Shown: positions 46,055-58,082, counted from the stretch's first letter. The stretch: 64,000 bases of DNA from Larimichthys crocea (GCF_000972845.2 NC_040016.1:25917733-25981732); one strand, 5' to 3'. The notes: generated by a model not told the origin, from the sequence alone. Made by a program: numbers and translations.

Positions 46055-47108
46055 CCAGCGGTGATCCCTGAGTATCCTCAGAGTCCAGAACAGGCAGGAG
46101 GAACCATCCAAACCTCTCTGGATTGTCAGGAAGCTTCTGTCTCTCCTCCTCGCTCACACTGGTCAGATCTTCAGACAGATCAGGTTTGGATGAGTAGTGT
46201 TTGGATCCAGAACCACAGGAGTTGGAGGAGACCATGTCCTTCATGTTGGTTCCAGATGTTGACGGTCAGGTTGCCCAGGTGTTTTGGCCTCGTCTTCAGA
46301 GCTCCTGAGGGCAGCTGTGGATCATCCAGCAGGGGGCGCTGCTGGACTCTTTGCACTGCAGCCTTGTAGTTGTGCAGGAATGAGACGTCTTCAGCTCTAC
46401 ACGCTCGTCCTCTGTGGCTCTGACGGTGTCTGAAAGAGCTGGTATCTCTCTGCTCAGAGCCTCCATCTTCCCTCCATCATCTGACTCTTCTGCTCCTCTT
46501 TCCTCCCTCCAGTGCAGCCATCCTGGCCTCCTCTTCCTCTTCTAGAAACTGGTGAAGCTTCTAAATCAAACGATCCTATATCTGCCCTCTCTGTGCGTCG
46601 GGCCCTGGACCTTCATGTGTTCTGCTGTTTGACAACTTCACTTTAACTTCTTCAGACACCTTTAACTTCTTCAAAACACTTAACTTCTCCTTTAGGGCTC
46701 CAGTTTCCTGAAGGTTCTCGTGTGTTGTCGTGCAGCTTCATCGATGGGTCTGAATCTTGGTCGCTGTGTGTTCTGAATCTCTGAAGGCAACGACACACAC
46801 CGGCGGTTGATGGTCCCAGACAGAAGAGTTTGAGTCTCTCAGAGTGCAGACTGCAGAGAGCCTCTGAAGATCTCTGATCTCTCTCCAACAAGAAGGCCTC
46901 ACAGAGGTTCTTCAGCACCAGGTTACAAGGTGGTTGACCCTTTGAAGATCTTCTCCTTACAAACTGGACACTCTCGTGTTGGTTTCTCTGTCCACCAGCT
47001 CTTCAGACAGTCTTTACAGAAGCTGTGGCTACATGACAGAACAACAGGATCTCTAAAGACCTCCTGACAGACCGGACAGCAGAGATCCTCCTCTGATCTG
47101 GAAGCCAT
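46055..47108 (-). pseudogene. TRIM-family gene (RING/B-box/coiled coil, truncated PRY-SPRY), copy 2
   Basis: Counterpart of 31955-32997. The first 50 codons are intact here: ATG at 47106-47108, RING cysteines C11/C14, C26, H28, C31/C34, C47/C50 (C3HC4), with [20 protein letters not shown]. An extra T right after the RING (about 46957) shifts the frame and gives an early stop (KGSTTL). The following part reopens as [20 protein letters not shown] (46652-46918) with B-box remains. Further indels break the coiled coil and the PRY (LPDNPERF). No full SPRY follows. The frameshift sites differ from those in copy 1. Role if intact: RING E3 ligase; as shown it would not make a full protein. Confidence 0.75.
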
Positions 47109-48009
47109 ACTGAGTACAGTCAGTCATGGTGGTCCCTCCACCTTCAGCTATGGAGACAAAATGGTGTCCACTGAGGACGAGAGGCGTTCAACACTCAGCA
47201 TCTATCTACAATACGAAGATCAGGACTTTATTTCTGGTGTTTTGGTTTTAAAATGACGTCCGGCTCTGTAAACCTGTTTCATGCAGAGGATAGTGTAAGC
47301 ACGTTACCTTTCGTCTGCTGAGCACCAGCTCAGATTGAACTGTCATTGCCAGAAATGAAATCACAAATCAGTGAGTTAATTACAGTTCTTCCAGAGGAGC
47401 TTTTCAAGTCAGTGTACCTTTAGTGTGATCATTACAATCCTGGAAAGTCATTACAAAGAGTCATTTGGAGACGAGTAAATCTTTCTTTGATTTGTTTGTA
47501 TCCTTCAGGGAGCTGGCACTGCGACGGATAAAGCCTAAAACACACTGCATGTTAGTCAGTGTGTCAGCTCTCACAGCCTCCGTCCTCGCTGCGTCACGGC
47601 TCCGGATCGACTGCGGACTGTGTTCACCGCGGATCGAGTTTCATTACAAGAACACGTCATAATGGGCGGGGCCGACCTGAAGTCAACAGGTGAGGGGTTT
47701 TCAGGTGTAATCATTGATGACCCCTCACATCCTTTTTATAAGGACACCAGAAAAAAGATGCGGCGTGGAATGTCATCGCAGGAGTCAAAGAGACTACAGC
47801 CGGAAATATCACACGATTATGCGTGAAGTCACGAGATCTCGTGTGTTCTCGTGACGCTCTGTGTCCGGTTGAGACACACCTGAGCGCATCACAAACGGAT
47901 CATGTGTGAGTTGGTGGACGGCGGAGTACGCAGCCGTTCCTCATGCTGTGTATTTTAGGGGTCAGACTCTGACCTCTCCCGACCCACCAGTGGGAACACC
48001 TGAGAACAC
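47109..48009. other. 5' flank of TRIM-like gene, block 2
   Basis: Equivalent to 32998-33894; no supportable gene. Confidence 0.45.
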
Positions 48010-48172
48010 CTGAGGGTCGTTGAGGTCACCTGTGGCTCGTTGAGGTCACCTGTGGGTCGTAGAGGTCACCTGTGGGTCGTAGAGGTCACCTGTGGCTCGT
48101 TGAGGTCACCTGTGGGTTGTCGAGGTCACCTGTGGGTCGTTGAGGTCACCTGTGGCTCGTTGAGGTCCTTCT
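48010..48172 (+). repeat. 20-bp VNTR, block 2
   Basis: About eight units of gtgggtcgtagaggtcacct type. Confidence 0.93.
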
Positions 48173-49124
48173 CCTGTTTCCCTGCTTTGCGTCAGAAACA
48201 GTTCTGTACCGAAGCTGTTCTGAGGGTTCTGTAGTCTCTGGGACATCCTTCTGTTTTTAGCTCACATCAGCTTCAGTAGCAGGTTCATCCTGACAGAAGA
48301 TCTTTGCTGTGTGGTCTGTAGTTCAAACGTCTGACATCATCATCTGATGTGACGCTGTGCTTCCTCCTTATGGTCGGCACCGATGAAGACACTGAAGCTT
48401 CCTGATGTCTTGATGTTTACTCTGCACGTCAATGCTTTGATGCAGCTTTTGTTTTTGATCAATAATTCATCGTGTTGGTGAAATGTACTTCACAAGGTCG
48501 GACTGGACCCGCTTACAGAAGAACTTCTGACATCTGGAGAGACGAGACAGTTTTTTAACATGGACACTGTTCCATTTGTAAAGTCTGGTTGTTTTCCATG
48601 TTTCGCTCAGACAGGGAGGGAGGTGTCCACATTGATTGATTTACAGTCACCAATAGTCAGAGTGCTGCCGCTATGCAATGCAGCTCGTGCTCTGAAGAGG
48701 ACGTGTCCACCTTCAGTGAACGCGTCTGGACCGAACAGAACAGAACCGGGCTGATGATGAAAGCTGCTAACTCATGTTCGCTTTAGCTCTCATGCTACTG
48801 ATCAATGTTTCCATCATGAAGTCTGTCAGTCACCTCGGTACTGTCTCGTTATCCCCTGTTGGACTCAGAGGCTGTGCTCCAACCCGGTCTGGTCCGGCTG
48901 CTGAACCCAGTTCTGTTGCCTAGTAACGGCAGACTCAGTTAGCAGCAGTAGCGGTTGATACATAGAGTGTAAATCACAGAGTTGAAGCTGAGGACAGCGG
49001 TTACGTAACATTGCTTTAACGTTATCTTTGCACGGCTCTGCTCCTGTTGCTGTTACTGGAGGTTTCAGAACGTCATGAACGGGCCGTGATGGACTCTGAC
49101 TTTATGTTACAGCTTCATCCTCTG
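48173..49124. repeat. Unassigned sequence with dispersed repeat Y, block 2
   Basis: 48770-48980 carries repeat Y phrases (ctcatgctactgatcaatgt, ggctgtgctccaacccggtc). No gene. Confidence 0.45.
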
Positions 49125-49760
49125 AAGGCAGCACAGGAGAAGATAAGCAGGGAAGATGTTTTTTATCAGTTCTTTATGAAATGATTTATTTGTAGCTGAC
49201 AGTCCGTTCCTCTGCTGCTCTGCCAGTAACTTTCCACTCTCCTCCGGTCTGCTCACGCTCCCTGCCGGCCACGCCCCTCTCCTCAGCCAACTGTTCACCT
49301 GTGCACTCAGGTGCTCCTCATCAGTCTCTAGCCACTATTTAAGCTACACCAGCCCAGCGTTACGTTGCTAGAATGTCTTTGTACCATGCCGAACTTTCCA
49401 GCACTCTTCTTCGGCTTCATTTCATGGTTCTGACCCGAACTCTTTGTCTCTGCCCCGGTACACTGACTGCTTTCTGTCCCTGACTCTGAACCCAGCCTGT
49501 GAGTTTCCTGGTGTTACTTCGTCGGCATCTGTTTGGGGTCTTGCCGCTCCGACTTCTCCGTGGGAGATTACTCATCGGCTGCCTTCAGAGCTTGTGCTTA
49601 GGACTTCTGAACTGCAGCTCCGTCTAAAGACTTTTAGAGAGACTGTTCCCATCTACTGCCTAGTGCCAAGAGTGTAATAAAGAAGACTTCATCACAGTGA
49701 GATTGTGCTGCGTTTGGATCTTTATCGGTGACAGTAGCATTCACAGAAAAAAAGGAAATA
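49125..49760 (+). mobile_element. LTR-like segment (possible solo LTR), block 2
   Basis: Counterpart of 35180-35800 with the TATA-like actatttaagc (about 49335) and the aataaag signal (about 49676). Confidence 0.45.
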
Positions 49761-50138
49761 TCTTTGTGACAGGCTGTTTGTTTCCGGAAAGTGATGTGAC
49801 ATGAACATTTGGTGAATACTGAAATAAATATGAACAGACTGTGTACATCAGAATAGATTTGCAGGTAATGAAGCAGACTGAATGTGGTTTAAATATCACA
49901 GACTCCGTTCATCTCCTGTCCTGCAGAGTCAGAGTATTGTGTTGGAGGAAAATGGAAGCGTCTCTGATGGGACGCAACCAGGGTGACAGCAGAGACGCAA
50001 CAGTTGTTCTGGGATTCAAACTCTCAAAGTTCCCACAGTGTGACCGCCCAGTCTGAGTTTTGACAAACACATGGAGCCTTTTTTTCCAGGGACCTGGAAA
50101 AAGACTGAAACACCAATGGTTATTGGACATCACGAAGA

Positions 50139-50225
50139 CAACGTCCAGGTTTTAGACAGTCTGCGGGGACGTCACAGAGACTACGTCCAGGTTTTAGACA
50201 GTCTGTGGGGACGTCACGGAGACTT
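50139..50225 (+). repeat. 42-bp minisatellite (block 2 counterpart of array 6, two units)
   Basis: Two clean units; may represent the short allele. Confidence 0.93.
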
Positions 50226-51002
50226 GCGTGTTCTGCGCGTCTCCATTATTCAGCATGATGATGTTCGTACGTTGCTCTGATCGGTCGTGCTGCTTTTTAA
50301 ATATTTATAGTCGTTATAAAATACATCAGTACATAAAAACATGAAACTACATGAATATAGTATAGCTTAGTTTTGGACCACCATGAAGAAGAGGTTTTCA
50401 GGCCCAGCAGTCAGCAGCTTTTATGGACCTGTAAAATTGTGTTTTGGTGTGCTGGACTTCAGACCAGCAGGTGCTATCATCTCCACCATCTTCAGCTCAG
50501 CGTCTTGTGTATAAAACTCTTTTCAAACTGAAATACACGTAATAATACGAGCGCTCCGATAACCCACACAAACTTTTCCCCTCTCCCACAGGAGGCTGAG
50601 TTGGAGGCAGATATGGGTTCTCATTCAGACTCGGGAGGTTGAATAATCTGTATATAATTATGAGCAAAAAGACAGCGAACAGCAGTAATTGGCACCTGAT
50701 ATTCCCCTCTTCCCCTCCTCTAACAGAGCTGCATTTGAATAATCTTGACAGCAGGGCACACACAGATAAGTGTGTCTTGAAGAAAAGAGCTGGGAGTCTG
50801 GAGATACGGGACAAAATGACACATTCACTGTCAAACACATTCAGACGCTGATGGACACGAAATCCTCTGCTGTCCTCAACGTTTGTATGTTTGTTTTCCC
50901 TGTTATTAGCTCCCATACATGAACACAGGAACTGTCAGGACATTACAGAGAGACACTGAGCACACTGAGATCAGTCCAAAATCCACAGACATAAAGATAC
51001 TG
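50226..51002. other. Unique-looking segment, possible conserved non-coding DNA, block 2
   Basis: Equivalent to 36959-37756. 50355-50480 carries part of element X; 50570-50800 is low-repeat with tataattatgagcaaaaaga and gcagtaattggcacctgata. Confidence 0.45.
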
Positions 51003-51150
51003 AAGAAGACTACGTCCAGGTTTCAGACAGTCTGCGGGGACGTCACGGAGACTACGTCCAGGTTTCAGACAGTCTGCGGGGACGTCACGGAGACTACGTC
51101 CAGGTTTTAGACAGTCTGTGGGGACGTCACAGAGACTACGTCCAGGTGTC
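51003..51150 (+). repeat. 42-bp minisatellite (block 2 counterpart of array 7)
   Basis: Three to four units. Confidence 0.93.
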
Positions 51151-52180
51151 TTTCATGTATGAGAGCTGCAGTGCATTGTGGGAGTGATAATGGTGCGTTC
51201 AGGGCCTGCAGGAAAGACTTCCTTGGAATAAATAAATAAAAGGTTCTACATAAAACATGGGGGCTGTTACTGAGAACATGTCGTGTTGATATTCCAGCTC
51301 AGCTCCGTCTGTCATGACCTCACATTACGCCGTCATACTCCTGTTTTTCTTTTAAACCAGGAGAGCCCAAACTCCAATTACTCGGAGCTCCCTGTGAAAT
51401 ATGAGCCTCACTTCAGCGGCCACACCAAAGCCTCGGCCTCGGGCAGCATTATTGATGTCACAAGGTGCCGTCCCATTTCTCATCGAGCGTTCTGAGCCTT
51501 TACACCGTCTCTGCACTCGGACATTTACGCCGAGCATGCAGGTGGAATCCGTTAAAGTCCGTTCAGGTTCAGCGCTCTGGGCAGAGAGCGTCCAAACAGT
51601 CCACTGCAGTGTGATACCACAAGTCCAACACTGAGATCTCACCAGCTATTAGACGGGTTCAGTCCAGTTTCATTGATGGAAGAGGTCGACTGTCTTTACG
51701 TTTAATATGTTTTCATGTTGGTATTCTTCTATAAATATGCGGCGACCTCTACTGGTTCAAACTTGGCTATTACAGATGAATTTCCCTATTGGCTGATCTG
51801 TGTCAGGTGACGTATATGGTGGCAGCTCCCCGTCGAGTAGGGGCTGTAAGCTAACGTTACAACACAACAACTGGTCCTAGGTCTGGTCTTAGGTCTGGTC
51901 TTAGGCCTGGTCTTAGGTCTGGCCTTAAAGGTCTCAGGAGAATCTGGATTTTCCAAGAGACTGATGTTAACCTTATCAGTATGGAGCGATGTGAAGGCCG
52001 TGTGCAGTTAAAGTTCTTACACATTCACTTCAATGAGTCTCCAGTGTCACAGCAGGGAGCTCTGCACCAGATAAAACACCTCGCAGAGCGTAACGCTGTG
52101 CTAATCTCTGCAGCGTCGACATGAAGGAGGAAACCACGGAGGGAAATCCTCTGTGATCCCCTGAGGCTGCCTCCAGTAGA
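51151..52180. other. Segment with exon-like stretch, block 2
   Basis: Equivalent to 38475-39555; see findings for the open segment at 51358-51495. A short ggtctggtcttaggtctggt repeat (five units of about 10 bp) lies near 51870-51915. Confidence 0.4.
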
Positions 52181-52290
52181 TGCAGTCTCCATGACGTCCC
52201 CGCAGACTGTCTAAAACCTGGACGTAGTCTCTGTGACGTCCCCGCAGACTGTCTAAAACCTGGACGTTGTCTTCAAGATGTCCAACAGGT
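52181..52290 (-). repeat. 42-bp minisatellite (block 2 counterpart of array 8)
   Basis: Two to three units in minus orientation. Confidence 0.93.
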
Positions 52291-53104
52291 CATCTGTGGT
52301 ATAGTTTATCTTAGATTACAGGTATTGACGAGTTTCAGGTTGTTGTTCAGATCTCTCTGTAGATCGTATCTGGAGGTGATGAGTCAGAGGAAGACTTCTT
52401 TTTAAGAACTCTGTTTAAGGTTATCCGGTTTAAATGTCACGGCTGAAGAAGTCATCTCGCTGAAGGCTGAAAGCAAACAGCTGGTTCTAAATAAAGTTTA
52501 TATTTGGAGGATCAGTCCATTCATCAGGAAGGCTCGATGGATTGAAATGTTTCCATTAGCATCGTCACGTTTGTGATCCAGGACTCATTAACTCTGACAC
52601 TAAATGTCACCTCCGTTCTCCGGCTGCTCTTTGAAGCTTCAAATGCAATTTGAGAAATAATCACATCATTGTCAAGGCTTCACTTTTATCGCCACAGCGA
52701 GATCTCACAGCGGTGCTGTTGATTACAGCGACTCTCTTCGAGTCAACAAAGAGGCGGCGAGGAGCTGCCCGGCCATTCACACCGAGAGAGATTCTCAGAA
52801 GAGGAAGAGAGCTTTTGTTGTGTTTGCTGATTGAAAGGAGCTCTGTGGGGGAAGCGCTCCACACCTCCAAATCCTCTTTGTTCGTTCACCTTGAGGATCG
52901 GCAGGTAGACTGATGGAACTGTTTCCTGTTGGTCTCCATAATTAAAGCACAGCAATGTGTGTCTCCTCTCTCCTTTGTCCTTCTCTGTAAAGTAATTTAA
53001 CCATAGGTCTTCTAAAACATGACAATGCAAACAGCTTTGACTGATATAAAATTATAAATACCGTACTGGACTGTTCTGGTTCAGAGGGAGCTGAGCCAGA
53101 CGGA
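52291..53104. other. No gene recognised, block 2
   Basis: Equivalent to 40626-41429. ORFs on both strands overlap and lack domains. Confidence 0.4.
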
Positions 53105-53445
53105 GAGTCTATCTACGTTCCAACCCATCACAGATGGTCATGAGCTTTAGGTAGTGACCAAAATAATGAGACTGTGGATACAAGCGGCCGAAGAGTAGAA
53201 CCGCTGACCCTTCATGTCAAGAGGAGTCGGCTGAGGTGGTTCGGGATCTTCCTGGGCGACTTCTTCTGGAGTTGATCCAGACATGTCCTACTGAGAGGAG
53301 ACCCAGAACCTGCTGGAGGAACAACATCACCCATATAACCTGGGAACGCCTCAGGATCCAGGTGGAGCTGCCAGGTGTTGACGTCTGCTGCCACCATGAC
53401 CCGACCCCAGTAAGAGGAAGGAGACGTACAGATGGATGATGAAGG
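53105..53445 (+). mobile_element. LINE fragment (C-terminal end), block 2
   Basis: On the plus strand agatggtcatgagctttagg and tggatacaagcggccgaa are followed by a frame reading RLRWF, then TCPTERRPRTCWRNN and ITWERLRIQVELPG, which is the C-terminal part of the same common teleost LINE as 13873-14335. It lacks the reverse transcriptase core and carries frameshifts, so it is dead. Confidence 0.75.
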
Positions 53446-54663
53446 CACAGATTTACAGTATCATGGATTTTCATTGGTGTTTACGGTAGCCAATAGCAAG
53501 TGTGTGTCACAAAATCACTGCCATGCATTGCAGTTGGCGCTATGAGCTAGTGTCAGCAGTAAACATGACTGGACCGAACCGAACCTCCAGACCAGCAGTG
53601 AGCAGCCCACCAAGGTCGTTTTCTTGGCGGGTTTGGCTCCTGGCATCCCGGAGCAGTTAGCTACATTAGCACTAGCTCCAAACCAACTGGATCCTCGGTG
53701 TTAGCTTTATTACATTAGCTTCATTAGCTCTACTGTTACTGATCAATGTTTCCATCATGAAGTCTGTAAATCACCTCAGTGCAATGTTATCGTTGGTCTC
53801 AAAGGCTGTGTCCAACCCGGTCCCAGAGAGATGAAGCTGAACTGACTCTGCTCGTCAGATAATTAGAAACTGAACTGGATCATTTCTCTGTAAATCAGCT
53901 GCTTCTGCGTCTCCTCACCTGCCGACTGCGTTGACCTTTAATGATGACTCGGCGTGATGTGTGATGGTCCTTTGATTAAAAGGAACAAGAGAGACAGGAT
54001 TAATTTGCCACCCATCGAGGTGAGGGGGGTGGAGGCTGAGATTATGCAGGAAGGAGTATCGATGGGGACAAGTAAACACAGAGATCAGAGTCAAGGCTGG
54101 GAAATCAATTCAGCCCGGTTAGAATACAGAGGGCATAAAAACATCGATACGATCATGACGTCAGTTCACAGAAGGCAAGATGGACTGACATCACTTTACA
54201 AATCACAGTAAGGAGGTTCAGATTAAAACAGACTTGATAGTTTTTGATCATGAGTAATGTAATCAGAACAAATACTCGAGTACAGCTGGATGTATTTACC
54301 ACAGTGGGATTACACTCTGAAACAAACACTGATTTACATGAGATGGTACTTTAAGGGTACGTTCTATTAAGAATATTAATAATAAGCCATCAGGCTTCAT
54401 TCAGAATCAGTTTGGTCTTTGAATGAAGTCTGCTGGTTTTTAATTATTTTCAGTGACTCATTCAAAGTAAACAGTTGATTTTCTGAATTTTAAAACAGGC
54501 TAATTGGTAACATGAAGCTCTGCTGGGATTTAAATTCTGTGTACAGTCTGCTGTGCAGAGGCTCAGTATTAATTTACCACTGAAATCAGTGCGACCCTGA
54601 CTGACTGACTGTACAGGACTGATTGGACTGTATGTAATCCTTCATAATCCAAACATGACGAAG
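53446..54663. repeat. Dispersed repeat Y and unassigned sequence, block 2 end
   Basis: 53460-53840 is the cleanest copy of repeat Y: ttcattggtgtttacggtag, gactggaccgaaccgaacct, gcgggtttggctcctggcat. Beyond it no gene is recognisable. Confidence 0.55.
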
Positions 54664-55725
54664 GATTGATTTGAGATGTCGACTCATCTGTACAATGCTG
54701 AGGAGTTTATGTTACATGTCCACATGAAGTCCCTGAAGCCCTGCAGTAATTAGCAACACATGCTCATGAAGGGATTTTAAACTGCAGCCAGTTTTTGGCA
54801 AAGGTTTTTTTATTCATGGCCTGAAGCCGGACGAGTTATTCAGCTACATGTCAAGGACAAGATGGTGATTAATATGAGACACGTCCTCAGTTTCCACAAA
54901 GATGTCTCATTTTATCAGTTTGTAAACTTGAAACTCACGATGTGTCGTCACTTAATCTTTAAAATGAAATGCATTGTGGGAATTGTAGGACCCAGCAGTC
55001 AGCAGTTTGACCAGTTCAAGACTGAAAAATGTATTTTTGCTTTTAATTTGAGCTATTTCAACTTTTTTCTTCGTCGATGAAACACAATGATTTATTTTAT
55101 AATAAAAACATGCTGCATGTGTGTGTGCGGTGTGTATGACGTCAATCAAAAGGAAGACTCTCTCTATGTAATTCATAAAACACTGAATTTGATTCACACG
55201 TGAGATTAAAAGAATCATCTGGACGTTAACGCGTGTTGTACGGGTCAATCTCATATTGATTCTTTGCAGCCAAACAAATGTCAGTCATCGATCTCTTCTC
55301 AGAAACTCTTAAAAAGGTCAATTTCACAGTAACGTCCTGAACTAGAGAAGAAGGTTAAAGAGGAATGAATTTTAAAATATTGACCTCATGCAAACGCTGA
55401 TATCATATCATCCTCTGACGGAGGGTTTACAGCACAGGAAGTCAATGATCACACCGCCGTGCATAAAAGTGTGAAGAGGAAGATAACCGGCGTGTGTGTG
55501 GTGAATATCCTGTCAGCCAATCACAGCATGCCCTCTGCAACAGTTAATAATTAACGAACGTATCGTGACAGTTCGTGTCCTCTGAAGTGTGGTTGAATGA
55601 GGTCAGCACGCTCACATAAGAAACCTTTATCTTGGCGTGAGATGGTTCAGACATGAAGTGTGCTGTCACACCAACAAAAACTCTAATTTAACTTCTCAGA
55701 GCTCCAGAGCTGCTGATCCTCAACA
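54664..55725. other. No gene recognised; unique right flank
   Basis: AT-rich intergenic sequence. Overlapping ORFs at 54862-55254 on both strands lack domains. Confidence 0.45.
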
Positions 55726-55975
55726 ACCAACAACCAACGATCAACAACCAACAATCAACAACCAACAACCAACAACCAACAATCAACAACCAACAATCAA
55801 CAACTAACAATCAACAACCAACGATCAACAACTAACAACTAACAACCAACAATCAACAACCAACAATCAACAACCAACAATCAACAACTAACAATCAACA
55901 ACCAACGATCAACAACTAACAACCAACAATCAACAACCAATGAACAACGACCAACAAACAACAAACAACGATTAA
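55726..55975 (+). repeat. 7-bp minisatellite (caacaac / caacaat)
   Basis: About 34 units of CAACAAY with cgatcaac variants. Confidence 0.95.
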
Positions 55976-55977
55976 CA

Positions 55978-56190
55978 AAGTGTTCATGTCTTTGTGTGTT
56001 CATGTCTTTGTGTGTTCATGTCTTTGTGTCTTCATGTCTTTGTGTGTTCATGTCTGTGTGTACATGTCTTTGTCTCTTCATGTCTTCGTGTGTTCATGTC
56101 TGTGTGTTCATGTCTTTGTGTGTTCATGTCTTTGTGTGTTCATGTCTTCGTGTGTTCATGTCTGTGTGTACATATCTTCGTGTCTCCGTG
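55978..56190 (+). repeat. 16-bp minisatellite (gttcatgtctttgtgt)
   Basis: About 14 units, some shortened to 12-14 bp. It abuts the 7-bp array. Three overlapping Cys/Val/Phe/Ser ORFs are spurious. Confidence 0.95.
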
Positions 56191-57220
56191 TCTTCATCTT
56201 GTCCACCAGCCTGTATCAGATGTTTTGAAGTCGTCCTTACAGTCAGTCATGTCCATCTTTTGTGAGACGTCCTTTGTAATGTTGAAGCAATGCGGTGTCT
56301 AAACTTTTTCTACTTTCACAGGTTTGTCAGTGAGGGAGGGTCCATCATGTTTGAAGGTTATAAATGATAACACGGCACTGACCTCTGAGTTTTATTATGA
56401 CTGAGTGAAAATAAAGAGTCACCATTAAATTTGAACACTGTTTCTTTTCAATAATAGACAATGATAGATTTGTGATAATTGTCCATGCTAATGGAAAAAT
56501 GACGTTCTTTGTCCGATCATTTGGTTAATTTTGAGCTTCTTTTCTGCTTCAAATCCCTGATAAATATGAAAAACACCCACTGGCAGCACAGTGAGGAGTT
56601 CAGCATTCAAAGTCACAGCGAGGGGAAATGAAAGAAGCCTTTAGAGGCAGCACGTCGCCGCAATTCACACAATTCATTTGACTTATTCACAATAATCCTA
56701 CACGGGCTGGCTTTAATTGCAGGGCGCTCGTTCAAACATTTAAATACAATATTAGAAAGACAGAGTGATAATCATCTGGTTAGAATACCTCGGCTGCTGC
56801 TGACTATGATGATGATGATGATGATGATTATAGCTTCTGTTGTGAATGTGACAGCCTTCCTTCCTTCCTTCGGTTCATGTGAGAAGAAAAGCAGACGTGT
56901 GCAGGTCACAGTCATTCATTCACAGAGTTCCCTCAATGTCTCTGCAGTTCAGCTCACGGCTTTGTTGTTGAAGACCGAGGTGGTTTTTATCGCTGAAGAC
57001 GATCCGATAACAAAGATGCTGAACACAGAGGTTTACTGTCATTTTCGGACTATTGAGCGCACCTGAGTATAAGCTTTTAAAAGAAAATACATTTTGTACA
57101 TATGTAGGCTGCACTTGAATATAAGCCATGTTGTAACATGACGTTTTTACACAGAAAGACAGTACACGTTTTAATTTAAGACACGCTTTTTTTCAAGCTG
57201 TGCCTGAATATCGTCAGTAC
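56191..57220. other. No gene recognised; possible conserved segment
   Basis: 56600-56760 is repeat-free and rich in attcacacaattcatttgac-type words (possible enhancer). An (ATG)n microsatellite lies at about 56803-56826 and starts a spurious ORF. Confidence 0.4.
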
Positions 57221-57505
57221 GGCACCAACATGCCATCAACACGGCACCAACACGGCACCAACACGCTATCAACACGGCACCAACACGCCATCAACACGGC
57301 ACCAACACGCCATCAACACGGCACCAACATGCCATCAACACACCATCAACACGGCACCAACATGCCATCAACATGGCACCAACATGCCATCAACACACCA
57401 TCAACACGGCACCAACATGCCATCAACACGGCATCAAAACGCCATCAACATGGCACCAACACGGCATCAACACGCCACCACGATGCCACCAACACACCAT
57501 CAACG
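57221..57505 (+). repeat. 11-bp minisatellite (ggcaccaacac / gccatcaacac)
   Basis: About 26 units alternating ggcaccaacac and gccatcaacac. The His/Thr/Asn-rich ORF across it (57200-57721) is spurious. Confidence 0.95.
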
Positions 57506-58080
57506 GCGGCTTATAGTCTGAAAATTCTAGGAATGTCAGTGAATGTATCGCTTTGCATGTTCCAGCTTTGTTTTTTCTTTATACACACTGTGTCTAAAAT
57601 GTGTGTCCACATCTCTCTGAGGACTTCTCTTGAATCCTTGTCAAGAAGACGCACTACACCAACAGCCCACTTAGTCAATGAGTTACCGTTTATGATCAGG
57701 CGATACATCACGGTGAATTGAAACCAACCAGTGTGGCGCTCGGGTTTAAGGCTCTCTGCTCGTGACCAGATGGAGACCAGTTTGAACCCACTGGGCTGAC
57801 TAACGGTAATCTTGGAGAGGAAATTGGACAAGTGGTTTCTGCTGACCTTCTGGAAGACACTTAACCTTCAGTCAGTCACAGCGGTGTTATGGTGCAGATG
57901 GAGCCAGAGGATTTCACTGAAGAAGAGGTTTGATGGAAACACTGTAAGACTGAAGCAAGACCACAGACTCACAGAGACCAGAGAAAAGAATTTATGTGCT
58001 CAAAATATACAAAATATTAAGAAATTATGTGTTTAAATCAACATTTTGTGACTTTCCTCTGATAAACTGACGTCTGTGAC
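57506..58080. other. No gene recognised
   Basis: Short overlapping ORFs without domains. Confidence 0.45.
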
Positions 58081-58082
58081 GT

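Larger units (their letters stand above)
43070..54663. repeat. Large duplicated block, copy 2 (11.6 kb, begins at the N gap)
   Basis: Same content and order as 29085-43022. The first 3-4 kb (to about 46700) is full of single-base differences and indels relative to copy 1, and the last part is cleaner than copy 1. The unique sequence to the right starts after aatccaaacatgacgaagg at about 54663. Confidence 0.93.

Noticed and set aside
29085..54663. Tandem segmental duplication as a biological event
   Set aside because: Not excluded, but the gap position and error gradient make an assembly cause more likely; kept as a finding rather than asserted.
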